Below, piece by piece: positions 37,229 through 50,130 of a stretch of 64,000 nucleotides of DNA. A program made the position numbers and the translations under genes. Under the pieces are notes generated by a model. The model was not told the DNA's origin and searched no databases. It saw only the letters and a program-made list of their open reading frames with translations. Location: assembly GCA_963921425.1 (NCBI GenBank), contig OY992834.1, positions 3,658,001 through 3,722,000 of the forward strand. Direction: 5' to 3'. The stretch's first letter is position 1, and each line of letters starts with the position of its first letter. The DNA is from Dryas octopetala (Eukaryota; Streptophyta; Magnoliopsida; Rosales; Rosaceae).

Positions 37229-39410
37229 ATGGGTACTTGTTGGCCTGAAGCCCTGATCAAGGAGCTGGTTGAAGGTCAGAAGATGGCGAGTGAGCTTCAG
37301 ATTCTGCTTCACAAGCCAGAACATGAACATGGGTTGGTCTCGGCCGAGGAGCTTGTGATAAAGATTGTGACCACTTTCACACAGAGTCTCTCTGTGCTCG
37401 CTTCTAATAACTTACTCGGCGAAGGTGATGGTGATGATCATCAATCGGGTACAGCTGCTTGTGGTGGTGGTGGTGGTGAGGTTTACCGGATCAAATCCGA
37501 GCCCAACTCCCATGTGGGTCATTCGCATTGCGACGACCGGAGCTCTCAAGATTCCGGCGAGAGTAGGAAGAGCCCGGTTTTCAAGGATCGGAGAGGCTGC
37601 TACAAACGAAGGTGATCTTTCTTATTTAAAAAATTTATTTGACATGCTTTAAAAGGCTTAAAAAATACTTTAAAATGGTAAAAAATAGTTTTGCTCATGT
37701 TTAGCAACAAAAAATAAGAAGCAATTTTGAATTTTAAAAGCACTTAAAAGTACTTTTGAGTGAAGTAGTGTTTCTTTAAGAAGTACTTTTACGTATATTA
37801 ACAAGAAGTACTTAAATTTTTTTAAAATAGATTTATCAATTTTTAATAAAAATGCTTATAATGAAAGCGTTACTGAACAAAAATATTTTTTATAAAAGCA
37901 TTTCCAAATAAGTCTTAACTGTGTAATAGTACTATTTTTCTTTAAGACAATTTATTTTTTTGTAAATAATTATTTCAATTTTTTTTTTCCAGCATAGTAT
38001 ACAGATCAGTGACATATTTCTCATAATCTTTTTAATTTAGATTTGAATTAACACATATGACATGACAAGAGTGGATTTATGCCTATTTTTACAGCCTATA
38101 TAAACCTTTATCTTTAGAAAAATATGTGAGACTATACTTTTCTAAAACGGATGTATGGAGTCTGGGTCAGAATTTGAGCATTCGAATGCTCAGATTGAGC
38201 ATTCGAATTTGGATTCAGACTTCAAGGCGTCCGTTTTAGAATATTTGATATCTATTAGTTATATTTTTACTATTTATAAGGTTAATATTGAGGCATGTAT
38301 ATTTGTTTATTTAATTGATTTGACATGGAGACTAATAGAATTAGTTTGTTTCATGTTGTTGGTTTGCAGAAAGACTGCAGAGTCACGCACAATCGTCTTA
38401 CCCACAACCGAAGATGGTCAGGCTTGGAGAAAATACGGCCAAAAGGAGATCCTCAATGCTCCATATCCAAGGTTAATTTTGTAAATTCACTCTTTATTTT
38501 TGGCTTTAATTAGGGAATCAGAATTATAGCAACGAAAGGAAGTAATCCTAACCACAAAAGTTGGGTTTCAACTTTCAAGTTTCAAGTTTCATATTTCGCT
38601 TTTGATGCATGTATGAAAATTTGAGAAGGACATTCACATAAAGTTAAAATGGGACCAGCAGGCCCCAACTATTATTGCAGCTAGTGGTTAGTGAATCCCA
38701 TTAAAGAACAAAGACAAACACATGCATAGAAATTTTCACCAATAAGAAACCTACAAAATTTCGTACCTAACCCCAAAAAAATGGAAGGAAATAACTCACT
38801 TAATAATAGTCGTCATTTATTTGTATTTGATTCGCACAAAATCTAACATAGATATATATCGTTGTTGTTTGACAGAGCTTACTTCAGATGCACGCGCAAG
38901 TATGATCAAGGTTGCAAGGCAACAAAACAAGTGCAACAAGTCCAAGACAACCCAAAAATGTACCAAACCACCTACATTGGGCACCATACTTGCAGAAACA
39001 TCATGGCCAAGGCTCCACAAATGATCATAGGCTCTGATATTTCTTGGGAATCTGATCATCATCACACTGTGAGCTCAGACTCTTCTAAAACCCCAAAAAA
39101 GAAAGATGATCATCATCATCATGGTCTCTTTGGCTCATCATCAATTCCATTGGTGAAACAAGAAGACAAGGATGGGGCACCAAGTAGTGATCTAACAGAC
39201 AACCTTTCCTCGTTGGATACAAGCATGTGGCCTGATTTCAAGGACCATTTCGAATTGTCTGAGGCTGCAGCAAATAATGGTGACCAGGATGTGGTTTCAA
39301 ACATCATGTATTCATGGGCAGCTGAGACCGGTAATTCTCCTCATAAGTTGGACTTGGATTTTGTGGATGATTTTAATTTTGATGAAACAGAATTTCCTAT
39401 TGCTTCCTAA
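37229..39410 (+). CDS. WRKY54: WRKY transcription factor, group III (WRKY54/WRKY70-like)
   Basis: Three exons, 37229-37611, 38370-38471 and 38876-39410, total 1020 nt (339 residues), all in phase. The N terminus ([20 protein letters not shown]..) is the coiled region typical of the WRKY54/70 clade. The WRKY domain spans the second intron: [20 protein letters not shown], then [18 protein letters not shown] and the tail ending HTC, which makes the C-x7-C...H-x-C zinc finger that defines group III. The intron inside the domain is at the conserved PR site. The C terminus is acidic ([13 protein letters not shown]), a likely activation region. WRKY54 and WRKY70 regulate salicylic acid responses and senescence in Arabidopsis; the same role here is inferred. 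It is convergent with the WRKY55-like gene. Confidence 0.95.
37622..37916. mobile_element. Probable MITE remnant in WRKY54 intron 1
   Basis: The ends are loosely inverted (ttatttgacatgctttaaaa on the left; the complement of the right end reads cttatttggaaatgctttta). The interior is rich in agtactt/aagtact-like segments. No target duplication could be fixed with certainty, so the limits are approximate. Confidence 0.45.
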
Positions 39411-40501
39411 TTAATGTAATAGGGCTGATGTCACTTTTGGCATTTTCTCACATCATTTGGCAATTCCCAGTAGCAATATTGAATGGTGATGTCCATAATT
39501 GGTTTCAGTTAGGAAAATTGTGATATATCAGTTTGTAAGGTGCTTCTATTTAAATTTCATGTGCCATATATTGTGACATGTATACTTATTCTCTTAAATA
39601 CTCGATAAGTTAGGTACAACATCAAATGCTCTCTTAAATACTCGATAAGTTAGGTACAACATCAAATTAATGTTCTCTTAAATACTCAATAAGTTAGGTA
39701 CAATATCTTTATTCAAATTAAATGTTCAACTCAATATATGTAAACATGGATTTTAACAACTAATAGATGTTGATCAAAGATTCTTAATTTAACGATGGCG
39801 TTGGTCATCATATAAGTACTTTTACAACCGTGTTTGTCATAAAATATAAAAATTTCTTAGTTATAAAATAATAACTGATTGCATTGATCTTCTTAAAGTA
39901 ATTTAAACGATTAAGTAGCATCAAAGATTAATTCTTTAATTAGTGATTACATGTTGGTCATAAAGTACATAATTTATTGATTACATTAGTCATAAAGTGA
40001 TTAGGGAATTAGGTAAAAAAAAATTTCCCTTAAAGATTGGATCCCTCTCTGGCTACATCCTTTATAACGATTTTATTATGAGTGGGTTTATTCCAAACTT
40101 GCCGCCTAATATATCAAAAGCATATAATACAAAAAGCACAGAATGTAAGATTAATTATGCTATGATCGAGAAGTTGTAAAGTTGAGATTAGAGAATTATT
40201 TTTGGCTTTTTGCGAACAAAGATTAATCACTACCAGCTGCGCGCTAGCTATATGCTCTGAGTATGAGCCTAGATATGACTATGAAGTATAAAATTAAACC
40301 CAGATGAAATTAATGGCCAGTAAATATATCACTATTACAAACATGCACCTACCAAAATCTAATTAATTAACCTTAAGTTCCTAGAAGTTTAATTAATAAG
40401 CTAGGTTGAGTACTACTGAACCAGATTATTAATTAGATAATTAGCTTCTATGATTTTTCATAGGCTAATTAAAAAAGAACACTATAAGGACCCAAGTGGT
40501 C
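39411..40501. other. Tail-to-tail region between the two WRKY genes
   Basis: Contains both 3' flanks and a three-copy tandem repeat (39591-39705). Otherwise it is AT-rich DNA without a visible gene. Confidence 0.5.
39591..39706. repeat. Three-copy tandem repeat downstream of WRKY54
   Basis: The unit ctcttaaatactcgataagt plus taggtacaacatcaaat starts at 39591, 39631 and 39675 (periods about 40 and 44). The first two copies are identical over 36 bp; the third has a few substitutions. Confidence 0.9.
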
Positions 40502-42850
40502 TCAATTTTTCTTATTGTCCCCGGAGTCCCATTTATTTTCAGCTGAAGTGAAGATAAAATCCATACTATTACTGCTGCTGCTGCCAGAATTAAACATTGC
40601 ATCCGCCAAGTCCATCACAGGAAACTCAACTTCTTTACCATAACGTGTAGTCGTAGACGTACCCACACCACCCTCACCATCTCCACCACCAACACCACCA
40701 CCGCCACCTCTTCCACCGCCGCCAAGGGTCCCACCGCTGCTGCTGCCTCCTGGGTTGAAGTCCATGGAAAGCCATGTTCCAATTCCTAGGGGAACAGAAA
40801 GAGATGATGTTGGAGGTTGATTATCATGAGTGGTGCTTGGTAACGCAGTAGTAGTAGTAGTAGTAGTTTGGGTGGTGATTATGTGGTGATGATCTGCTGC
40901 TGCTGATATTGGTGGTAGAATTGAGGGCGCAGTGGCAGACATGTGACACGTGTGATCACCCCGGTACATGACTTCAAATGATAAGGGATCATTGTCAAGC
41001 CGCTGGACGTGCTTCTTGGCCGGGCAATTGTATAGTTTTTGATGGGTGCACCTATAGTAACTCCTGAAATATGAAATACCATAATTAATCAGATTGAGAA
41101 TTAATTTGAGATGGTTGGTTAATTATAATTAAGAAATGAAGGAAACTAATTGGATATAGATTAGGACATTAATATTGTATTATGACACTGAGATATGAGA
41201 CGCTGTCAATTGATTAATTAATTAATGGAACATTTTCTCAAGTCAATGCCCGACTCTGGACAAGAGTCTGCCCATTTACTAATTAAGTAGCAATTGATGA
41301 TCGATCATTTGCATGCCAATTAAGTTCTAGTCAAAACTAGTTATAATTGGCTGCTGACTATGTCAAATTATGGTCAAAGCATGAATATTTCATCCCAGAC
41401 TCGCCCAGCTAGTAGTCATGATCATAAGACTAGCTTATAATAGCCGACTACAAAAGCTAGCATGAAAAATATGATACTTATACCAACTTGAATCAAACTA
41501 TGACCTTCAATCAATGTCTTAGCTAGATAATCACTCAAGCTAACCATACCATGTATAGCTTGCCTAGCAAAACCCCAAAATTAAAGGAAGAAGAAACTAG
41601 CATTAATTTATAGCTTTGAATTGAATGTGTCAAATAAAAACCATAATCCGGTCCTAGCTTGATTAATTAAGTCAGTGTCAGCATATTAATCAGTGAAATT
41701 AATTGAATTAAGTGATTAATTACCTTGGGAACCTACAGCCCATGATCTCCTTCTGGCCATATTTTCGCCAAGTGAAGCCATCCTCCGGTGGGATTTCAGT
41801 ATTTCCAATCCGAGGTGCGGGCACTGTTAATTTATGGATTAAACCATGATCCTTCCTGTTTAAAGTAATTCATTAATTAAATTAATGTAAATAAAACCAA
41901 CGGCGGGTCAGCCCAATTATATATATAGATACATGAACACTACATTTGAACTTGCTATATATATATATATCTATAATTTTTTGGCACAAATATATAGCTA
42001 AAATCATGCTCTTCCAATTACATTTGGTTCATATATATATACAGTAAAAGACACACACACACATACATATATATTCACACACGCTAAATGCTTTATTTTA
42101 TTGTGGTATGTTTCTAAGAAGCAGCTCGGTAAATGCTTTTATACTTTCCGGACATTTTCCTCAATTCTTCTTCGCAGGTTACAAAAGTTGTTTCAAATAT
42201 CAAAATCAGTTTTTTTTCAAAGTGTTTTGTTTCACATGGCAGTATATATATATATATTTCAGGTTGATGCTTAATTATTTAGGGGAAAATTAAAACAAAA
42301 ATGGAGATATATTAAAATCACATAATCTAAGTCCTGAAATGAAATTCGATCATATGTACCTTCTGCGTGGTCTTTGTGAGGACGAAGCAATAGTACTCAT
42401 GTCACGAGAATCCGATACATGATCCATTGGCTGAATTTGGGCCTGAGGCTCTCCTCCTGAATCCCTCAACTCAATGCCATGATCAGATGAACGAGCAGAA
42501 GAGTACTTGTGAGTATCTACTGATCCGAGTTGTGTCTGAATTATGTCGAATATCGCGGCCTGCGCGCAACTAGACCTCAGCCATTCTTGTACGATCGGAT
42601 TATCAATCTGCGGTTGCTCGTCCATGAACATGTTGTACTGCGTACTGCTACTGCATGGTTGATCTTGACTATGAACCCTCTCCTTGGCTGTAACAAAAAC
42701 CTTTATGATCTCATCCAAGGTGTTGGACAGCATGTTGGGTTGTTGGCTGGTCATGTTCCTAGTTATGTTTGATTCAAGCTCTCTAGCTAACTTGCACCCA
42801 TGAAGGATTAAACTAGTAATATTGGCTTGCTGATCTTCATTATTATCCAT
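40502..42850 (-). CDS. WRKY55: WRKY transcription factor, group III (WRKY55-like)
   Basis: Three exons, 42360-42850, 41724-41855 and 40502-41063, total 1185 nt (394 residues) in phase. The start MDNNEDQQANITSLILHGCK was chosen because group III proteins begin with such a short helical lead; the frame is open upstream with another ATG near 42912. The WRKY domain is split at the usual PR intron: [20 protein letters not shown], then SYYRCTHQKLYNCPAKKHVQ and RGDHTC, giving the C-x7-C / H-x-C finger of group III. The C terminus carries Gly-rich and poly-Thr/His low-complexity runs and ends SGDNKKN. It is an orthologue candidate of Arabidopsis At2g40740, next to WRKY54 as there (from memory). It is a nuclear W-box-binding factor by family. 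Confidence 0.93.
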
Positions 42851-43563
42851 GGTGGTTTCTATGTGTTTTGGCTTTGTTTGGTGACTTGGGTCTTTCATGG
42901 GTTTGAACATGAAATTGTGATGGTCTTGAGGAAGTTTATAAAATGGGGACTGAAAGTGGGCTTTTTGTGAGGAAAGAAAGTTTGAGGAAATTATTCTAAG
43001 GGTACTACTGTTTATTGTGTTTCTTTTACACGGTACAAAATTTGGAATTTGGAAAATGGAAATCAACTAATTAAAATATCTGTGCATATATAATATATTA
43101 TGACTTGGTCATGGTCTACTTAATTGGGATTTCAAATATTCAACCATTCTCTTCTTCTTCTTTGAGTCTAGAAGAAGACTTGCTTCATTGACAACAATAT
43201 TTCGTTGGACCCTTTATAGAATTTTCTGAGGTTTGAAGGTATTACTTTTGAGAAAATTGATGACATATTGTTTGATTGTTTCTTAGCTAGGTTGTATTGA
43301 AAGAAAGTTTTACTGGAGGTTATGTGGTTTGCTGCATGTGGTAAGTTCAATTGTGTGTGAAACCCTTGCCCTACGTCTTGGGCACTCCTGACTATTTATT
43401 GGTCCTCCACTAATTCTCTGATGGAAAATAATTAAACACGGCCCAATCAGCGCGGTCAAGATTCCGTGGGCCTCCGTGGAATTGTAGGGTTCTTGCTGGG
43501 GTTCGGTCATTTCCATGAAAGAGTGTAGGACAAACTCCAACTTTTGTAAAGGGCGTTTTTTCT
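42851..43563 (-). promoter_or_regulatory. WRKY55 5' flank
   Basis: Upstream DNA of the WRKY55-like gene, with a possible continuing open frame to about 43066. A cttcttcttcttt run is near 43150. No other gene is recognisable. Confidence 0.4.
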
Positions 43564-44108
43564 AGTGCTGCTATGCATACCCCACTTCCTCTCACTATAC
43601 ACCCATCTTTTTGAATTTTTGAAATTATAAATTTAACCCAATATGAAATGACCATAATAAACAAAAAAACAAAACACCAAGATTTTCCCAATCCCACCCT
43701 TGCCACCGGCAAGATCGCTGGCGTTTCAACCCGCCCCTTCCCCTCTCTCTTTCTCTCTTGTCATTCCCCTTCTCTCTCTTCGCACTCTCCTTCCCTCTAT
43801 CTCTTTCCCTCTCTTCTCTCTCCTTTTTTCTCTCTTTTCTTTCCCTCTGTCCTTCTTGGTTCGATCTGTTGTAGAGCGCGGCAAGGAGCAGGTTGAACCG
43901 CTAGCAAACTTGCCAATGACAGAGGAGGCTGAGGGTGGGGTCGAGGTGAGGTGAGGTGAGGTGGGGTGGGGTGGGGTTATGCTGGGTTTTGTTGTTTAAT
44001 GAGGGTATTTTAAGAATTTTAAAGGTGTGAATTGAGAAATTGATAAAATAAAAAAAGAAAAAGGAATGTATAGTGAGAAAAAGAAGGGTGTGCATATAAC
44101 AACACTCT
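43564..44108. mobile_element. Pyrimidine/purine-asymmetric MITE
   Basis: The left end GTGCTGCTATGCATACCCC and the complement of the right end GTGTTGTTATATGCACACCC are clearly related, and both are followed by ctcactatac. The left half is almost pure C/T (tctctctttctctcttgtc, about 43740-43860); the right half is G/A-rich with gaggtgaggtgaggtggggt near 43944. No coding capacity and no clear target duplication. The terminal pattern ('tgctat..gcacaccc') and composition resemble the element at 8387-9463, so it is probably of the same or a sister family. Confidence 0.7.
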
Positions 44109-44319
44109 TTAAAAAAAAAAAAAAATCCAGAGATGACGATTTGAACTTTGATATCTTTCAACATTAAAGAGAAAAATATCATTTAGTTGGTTATAAAGGG
44201 TGCTTCTATTTAAGGCTTTGAAAGGGCTATCATTTTCTTTTTCCCTCACCAAATATTTTATATTTGATTTGATATAGGAATGGGCTATTCGAATATGTGG
44301 CTACAAGTTTAGGGTTTTA

Positions 44320-44756
44320 TTGGGTTGTAGTGTATATAGATTTATAAAGATTTTTGTAGATTTTTTTCTAAATTATAGACTTTTGCAGAATTTACAGATT
44401 TTTATAAAGTTCTTTAGAGTTTATAAAAATCCTTAGAAATCTGCAGGGGAGAGATCAGATTTATAATGACTTTGAAATACACATAAAAATCTTTCAAAGT
44501 CTTTAAAAATCCATCATTAAATGAATTTCATAAAAGTCAATAACTTTTTTAATACACAGAGATTGTTACGAATTTTTTATAAGTTTTTAAATGTTTTAAT
44601 TGAATATCACGTGATTTTTATAGACTCCTTAAAATTCTTACTTGAATACACATAGACTTTTACAGATTTTTTAAAGTTTTTAAAAGTCTTAATTGAATAC
44701 TACATGACTTTTAAATTTCACAAAAGTCTTTTAAAATCCATATACAATACACCCAA
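44320..44756. mobile_element. AT-rich MITE with internal repeats
   Basis: The left end ATTGGGTTGTAGTGTATATA matches the complement of the right end ATTGGGTGTATTGTATATGG. The interior repeats a unit of about 55-60 bp around 'ttgaatacacatagactttt' (near 44597, 44650 and 44693). No coding capacity. A target duplication was not clear. Confidence 0.65.
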
Positions 44757-45755
44757 TGTCTTTCATCATTGAGAAAATATATATTACTAAATTAATAATT
44801 AGTTAGTGAAAAATATATGAAAGGAAAATTCGAATCTAAAATCTTTTAACGTTATCAAGAAAAATATCATCAGACAAATAGAAAATGAGAAAATATCATA
44901 AAAATTATCATTAAACAACTAATTAATTGACTTGCCTCATTACTCTCACTTTCTATGATGAAGGGGAAAAAATAAAAAAGTAAAGCAATACAAGTTGCTT
45001 GCTTCTTTGTTTCTTCCTTTCATCTTCCTATGGTATTGGGATAATGCATAAATTGTTTATATTGAGGGACCGACGGTGTAGGTGGTTGGACTGCTCACTG
45101 TAAGAGAAGTTAGTTAGGTCATAGGTGCACACAGCACACATGGACATTGTAAAATTGGCCATTACGAAATTAACAATATAATCAATAAATGTGGTAAAAT
45201 TATCAATATTTTCATTGCTACTTAAAAGCTATGAAAAAATATATTCCTCTATTAACTTAATTTCTTCTACCAATCGAAAGCAAATAAGGATTTGATGTGA
45301 AGCTATTTACGTCTACCCTACAGTTTAGGGATACTTGAGGTTTTGATTACTCTTCTCAATCAAACTTTATAAAGAGGCAAGAAATTCTCCACATGTCTTC
45401 CAAAATCATGCTTAATTAGAGAATTATTAGTATAGCAAAAAAGAAAATCATAAGGACAAAATAAGAACTATTTTGCTTTTATTTGAACAAAGATTTAGAT
45501 TTGGACTATGATTAGTCCAAAACAAATTGAAAGTCTTATGTAAGCACCAAAAAGGAAAAGTCTTACACAGCAATGTAAAAAACTCCCTTTTTTTTTCTTC
45601 TAAAATTAGTAAGTTTGGAGGAAGGTAAGGTAAACTAAACGAAACTTAAATGGGAACAGTGTATGTTTCACCGTCAGAACCAAATCTTAAATTCCTAATC
45701 TCATTCCTTTTGCTTAAACTTTGTGAGAGATAGTGACAGAGCGACAAAGACAAAG
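44757..45755. other. Upstream region of the TMEM87-like gene
   Basis: AT-rich intergenic DNA, no gene or strong repeat seen. The 5' UTR probably begins within the last 100 bp before the ATG at 45756. Confidence 0.45.
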
Positions 45756-48700
45756 ATGATGGGTCACAGAGAAAGCATCAAACTTGATCCAGTTGCAAAT
45801 GGGTATTTAATCATTTTGGTGCTAACCCACTTCATCATCTTGGCGGGTGCTTCGATCCATGAATACCAAAACGAGTCCTTTATTCGTCGGTCCAATTCCT
45901 TCTTCTTCCATGGCGGTAGTGAGGGTCTCTATGCTTCCAAACTTCAGTCTGATAATGACAAGCCCGCTTCTGAAGATAATCCCGTCAATGGCAAGTCCTT
46001 CATCAGGTAAACCAAAGCTGCCAATTTCTAATTTTTTTGTTTTCTGTTTATGAGCCAAAGAGTAATGTATGTTCTTGATCTGTTTGTTTTGGGGAAAAGA
46101 ATGATGGGTATTTTTTTTAAACCCCTTATTGGTAATTGTTTTGATTTTGTGTTTGTATCTCTTCAAAGCTTGGATTTTGGATGAAATGTACAATGCCACA
46201 TTCAGTGATTGATTTCTTTCAATGTGGGTTTGACTATCATATACCAGTGCTAGATGTCATGAAATTGAAAACAAAACAGAAGAATGAATTAATGGGAAAT
46301 TCATTAATGTGGTTATGTTTGATCAAAATGAGGTTTTATAAGTTGTATATATAACGAACAGTTCGAAGGTTTATTCTTCCTTTGCCATATGTAAATTCAG
46401 GTTTGAGTCAATCACCTTTCAAAGATCCAAGGAATCTGCTGAAAAAAAGAATGAGATGCAGCAGAGGACTGGCTTGGTTGAGGCTATAGTACTTGAGGTT
46501 AGAGACAGGGAGAAGATTGGGGGTTCTTATTTGAACTCTGATGCAATATGCTGCACCCCAGAGCTTTCCAAGGATGGTTCCTGCAAGGTGGGAGAGGTTA
46601 TCATCCAACAAAACCCAGACAATCCTGATGGGCCGAAAAGGATTCAGGCCTTCTTTGAGGGGAAAAATGAAGAGGCTAAGATGGAAATTCAAACTATTGA
46701 GATCAGCAGCACTGGAATGTACTATCTTTATTTTATGTTTTGTGATCCAGAACTTGTGGGCACAATAATCAGTGGAAGAACGGTTTGGAGGAACCCAGAT
46801 GGTTATTTACCTGGAAAGATGGCGCCATTGATGACATATTTTGGCCTAATGTCTTTAGCTTACCTTGTTCTGGGACTTTTCTGGTTTCTCCGCTTTGTAC
46901 AGTATTGGAAAGATATAATACAATTGCACTACCACATTAGTGCTGTAATTGGTCTCGGAATGTGTGAAATGGCCATCTGGTATTTTGAATATGCAAATTT
47001 CAATTCCACTGGAAGCAGACCTATGGGAATCACCATATGGGCAGTAACCTTTGGTGCTGTTAAAAAAACTGTCTCCCGGCTTCTTCTTTTGGTGGTTTCA
47101 ATGGGCTATGGTGTTGTGCGGCCAACCCTTGGTGGTATAACCTCAAAAGTACTTCTCCTTGGTGTGACATATTTTGTGGCATCGGAAGCACTTGAGCTTG
47201 TAGAACATTTGGGAAATATCAATGACTTTTCTGGAAAGATGAGGCTTTTTCTGGTGCTACCGGTTGCTCTATTGGATGCCTGTTTTATTCTTTGGATCTT
47301 TTCATCCTTATCTAAAACCTTGGAAAAGCTTCAGGTAACCTTACTTTTTCACGTTAAACCTTTCCTTACTCATTAAAACCGAGGAGTTATGCAGGTATTA
47401 GTATTTCTTTTTCATGTTTTCACGTAGTAGTATATACACATCAGACACAGTATGTGTTACTCTTTTGGTGCATATGCAAGCATTGATTAAAAGTTAAAAA
47501 ACCCTTATCAGCTACATGAATTCTACTGTATGGCTTGACCTACATCTGCATATTCAATTAATAATAGGCATTGACATTTCCTATCTTGGGTGTGGGTGCA
47601 TCGAGAAACCTAACCAACATTTATTCAATACAAGGTGAACAATGGAATCCATTCGTATTTTACTGCATGAATGCCTCTGAAAAGATTGCTTTGGTTAGAA
47701 AGTATTATAGTCGTTAGGAACACTTTGTTCAATGTGAAAGGGTGGGTTGTTTCTTTTGTGCCTGTTACATATATGGAATAATTTGTTAGCTTGCCCTTTT
47801 GAATGCAATACTTTGTATCTAGCTTGAGGAAACTAAGTGAATATGTCCCTTTGTATACTGTGCGCACAGATTCGAAGAAGCATGGCCAAACTTGAGCTCT
47901 ACCGGAAGTTTACCAATTACCTTGCAGTTTCAGTTCTGCTCTCTGTTGCTTGGATTGGTTATGAGGTTGTTTTTCTTTTCTGTTCATCTGGTCCTTTATT
48001 TTATCCCTTCTTCTACCAAACTGGCATTTTAATAGTGATCATTCATCCACAAATAGTTCCTGTTCAGTAAGAATCCCAAATCTCTTTTCTTCAGCTAGAA
48101 ATTCACAGGCATTTTGATATTATTACTGACCACATCTGGCCAGAGGAGTTTGTACTTTTTAAATAATTAGGCCACAACCTTGCTCTATTCTCCAGCTGTC
48201 TATATATAACTTATGTATGTCCTTAATACTCTTTTCTTTTTTCCCTTCTATTCTATGTAGAATAATATGATTTGTATAATTAAAAATTAAGCTTCTGATT
48301 TTTTTTCTTTTCAGTTGTATTTCAATGCGTCTGACCCGTTGAGTGAACTGTGGCAAAGAGCTTGGATCATCCCAGCTTTCTGGACTTTGCTTGCATACTT
48401 ACTGTTGGTAGTTATATGTGTTCTTTGGGCTCCATCTCATAACCCAACTGGGTATGCTCTAAATCCTTGCCTTCTTTTAATTCCATTCTGCAAGTTTCTG
48501 GATTTGCTTCAGTTGGCTACATATCAAAAAAGATTGAGTGCCAATTGTTTCCCTCGTACAGAATGTGCATGCTTCAGTTTTCTTAAGGAATTTTTAAAAG
48601 ACCTGGTGAGGGAACTTTTGAATATTGATTTATTTTGGGTTTGTGCAGATATGCATACTCAGAGGAGACTGGGGATTACTTTGATGAGGAGGGTATCGCG

Positions 48701-48841
48701 CTCACTGGAAGTGGTGTTAAGGTGGCCGGCAGTGATTTGGCAAGCAAGCTAGAAAGGAAGGAAAGGAAGGTGGCATCAAGTGCAGTAGATCATCATGTGT
48801 TTGGGCTTGGGGAAGATCTAGAGGAGGACAAGAGAGAATGA
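45756..48841 (+). CDS. TMEM87/GOST-type seven-transmembrane protein
   Basis: Five coding exons, 45756-46006, 46401-47334, 47870-47965, 48315-48451 and 48649-48841, total 1611 nt (536 residues), all in phase. The N terminus has a signal peptide (GYLIILVLTHFIILAGASIH), then a lumenal domain with cysteines (AICCTPELSKDGSC, MFCDPELVG) and seven hydrophobic segments from about residue 220 to 450 (for example TYFGLMSLAYLVLGLFWFLR and AFWTLLAYLLLVVICVLWAP). The cytosolic tail is charged and ends EEDKRE. This is the architecture of the lung seven-transmembrane/GOST family; human TMEM87A/B are Golgi proteins linked to endosome-to-Golgi retrieval and, for TMEM87A, to conductance. A Golgi role in plants is inferred. 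Confidence 0.92.
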
Positions 48842-49332
48842 TGACCCTGTTTTCTACCTGATATCCTTTGAGTCTCTCTGGATATCCAAATTCCTTTGCA
48901 GGAACTTGGGTTCACTATATTGTCATACCTCATGTATTTCTTGTAGAAAAGGCTAGAGAAAGAAAAGGGGTGAATACAGAGAAAGGGGTTGGGGGGCTTA
49001 TGTCTTTTGACATTAGAGAATGCTTAATGAATGAATGAAACCTAGGCTGTAGGGGTCTTTTGTAAGACAAACCGTATACATTCGTGATAGGAAGTGTTTT
49101 TGTTTTTTGTTTTTTTGTTTTCCGAATTAGGCAGAAATCAGGCACTCATGTAGTCATGTGAAATGCGTTGTCGTTGCATTATATAAGCTAACACCTGTTA
49201 AATTGGACAGAAGTAGAACGGACGTGTGGTCAGGTTACAGGTTGATTTGGGCCATTTTGGCTAGTGGTAGGAATATTTTACTGGTAACTAATAAGGCACT
49301 CATTTTTTTCTTTTTTCTTTTTTCTTTTTTTT

Positions 49333-49398
<66 letters not shown>

Positions 49399-50130
49399 TG
49401 TGTTTGTGTGGTTGGCACTTGGCAGATGGTCAAAGTCCCTTGCTTTTCTTCTTTGTTAGGTAAAGGAAAAGAAAAGAGCAGCTAAGAAGTGAGAAAAAAA
49501 TAAAGGTAAAAAAGGGGGAAGGTCCACCGTCCACCATCGTAACCAAGAGAGAGGGAGCAACTAAAGCAGGGGATCCACTAGTTAGTTAAAGTAGTCTGAT
49601 TCACCTTGTAAGAGGGGTTTCCACATTAGAAGAATCGAGAATAAGAACCAACAATCAGAGTAAACTAATCAGAAAGTTTAAGAAAAAAACAAAGGGTACC
49701 ATCAAGCTTTAAACTCTGTCGGTCAGATTCACTGTTTCACTTGAAGTGTATGGATGGCTCTTCAAACAGAGTAATAGATGTGGCTTTGGCACAAGGTGTA
49801 ACGTTTCCAATTAAAATACAAGTGAGTAGTGAGTACAGCAAAGAAGGCTGAAACGGGCGTTAATGTGCTTCACACACATCACAAATATCACATGGTTTTG
49901 GCCCTTTTGGGTGAGTTTCTCTCGACAGATGGAGTGCTTTACACATAGCCACACCGCCACCCCTCCAGCGCAAAAAGAGGAGAGGTAGACAGATATAGAT
50001 AAGAGATAGAGATAGAAATAGAGATAGGTGCCCACCTAACCACGCCACCGAAAAGAAGAAGAAGAAACAAAAAGGAACAAACCTAACCCAAAACCCCAAC
50101 CACCGCCACCACCCAAAACCCAGATCAGAA
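48842..50130. other. TMEM87 3' flank, (CT)n tract and F-box gene promoter
   Basis: Contains a (TC)n microsatellite at 49336-49397 and, close to the F-box gene, a purine-rich leader (gatagagatagaaatagaga, about 50006). No other gene seen. Confidence 0.6.
49336..49397. repeat. (TC)n microsatellite
   Basis: About 31 uninterrupted CT units preceded by T-rich DNA. Confidence 0.95.

Noticed and set aside
45822-46199. 125-codon frame antisense to TMEM87 exon 1
   Set aside because: Overlaps a well-supported exon on the opposite strand and has no resemblance to a family.
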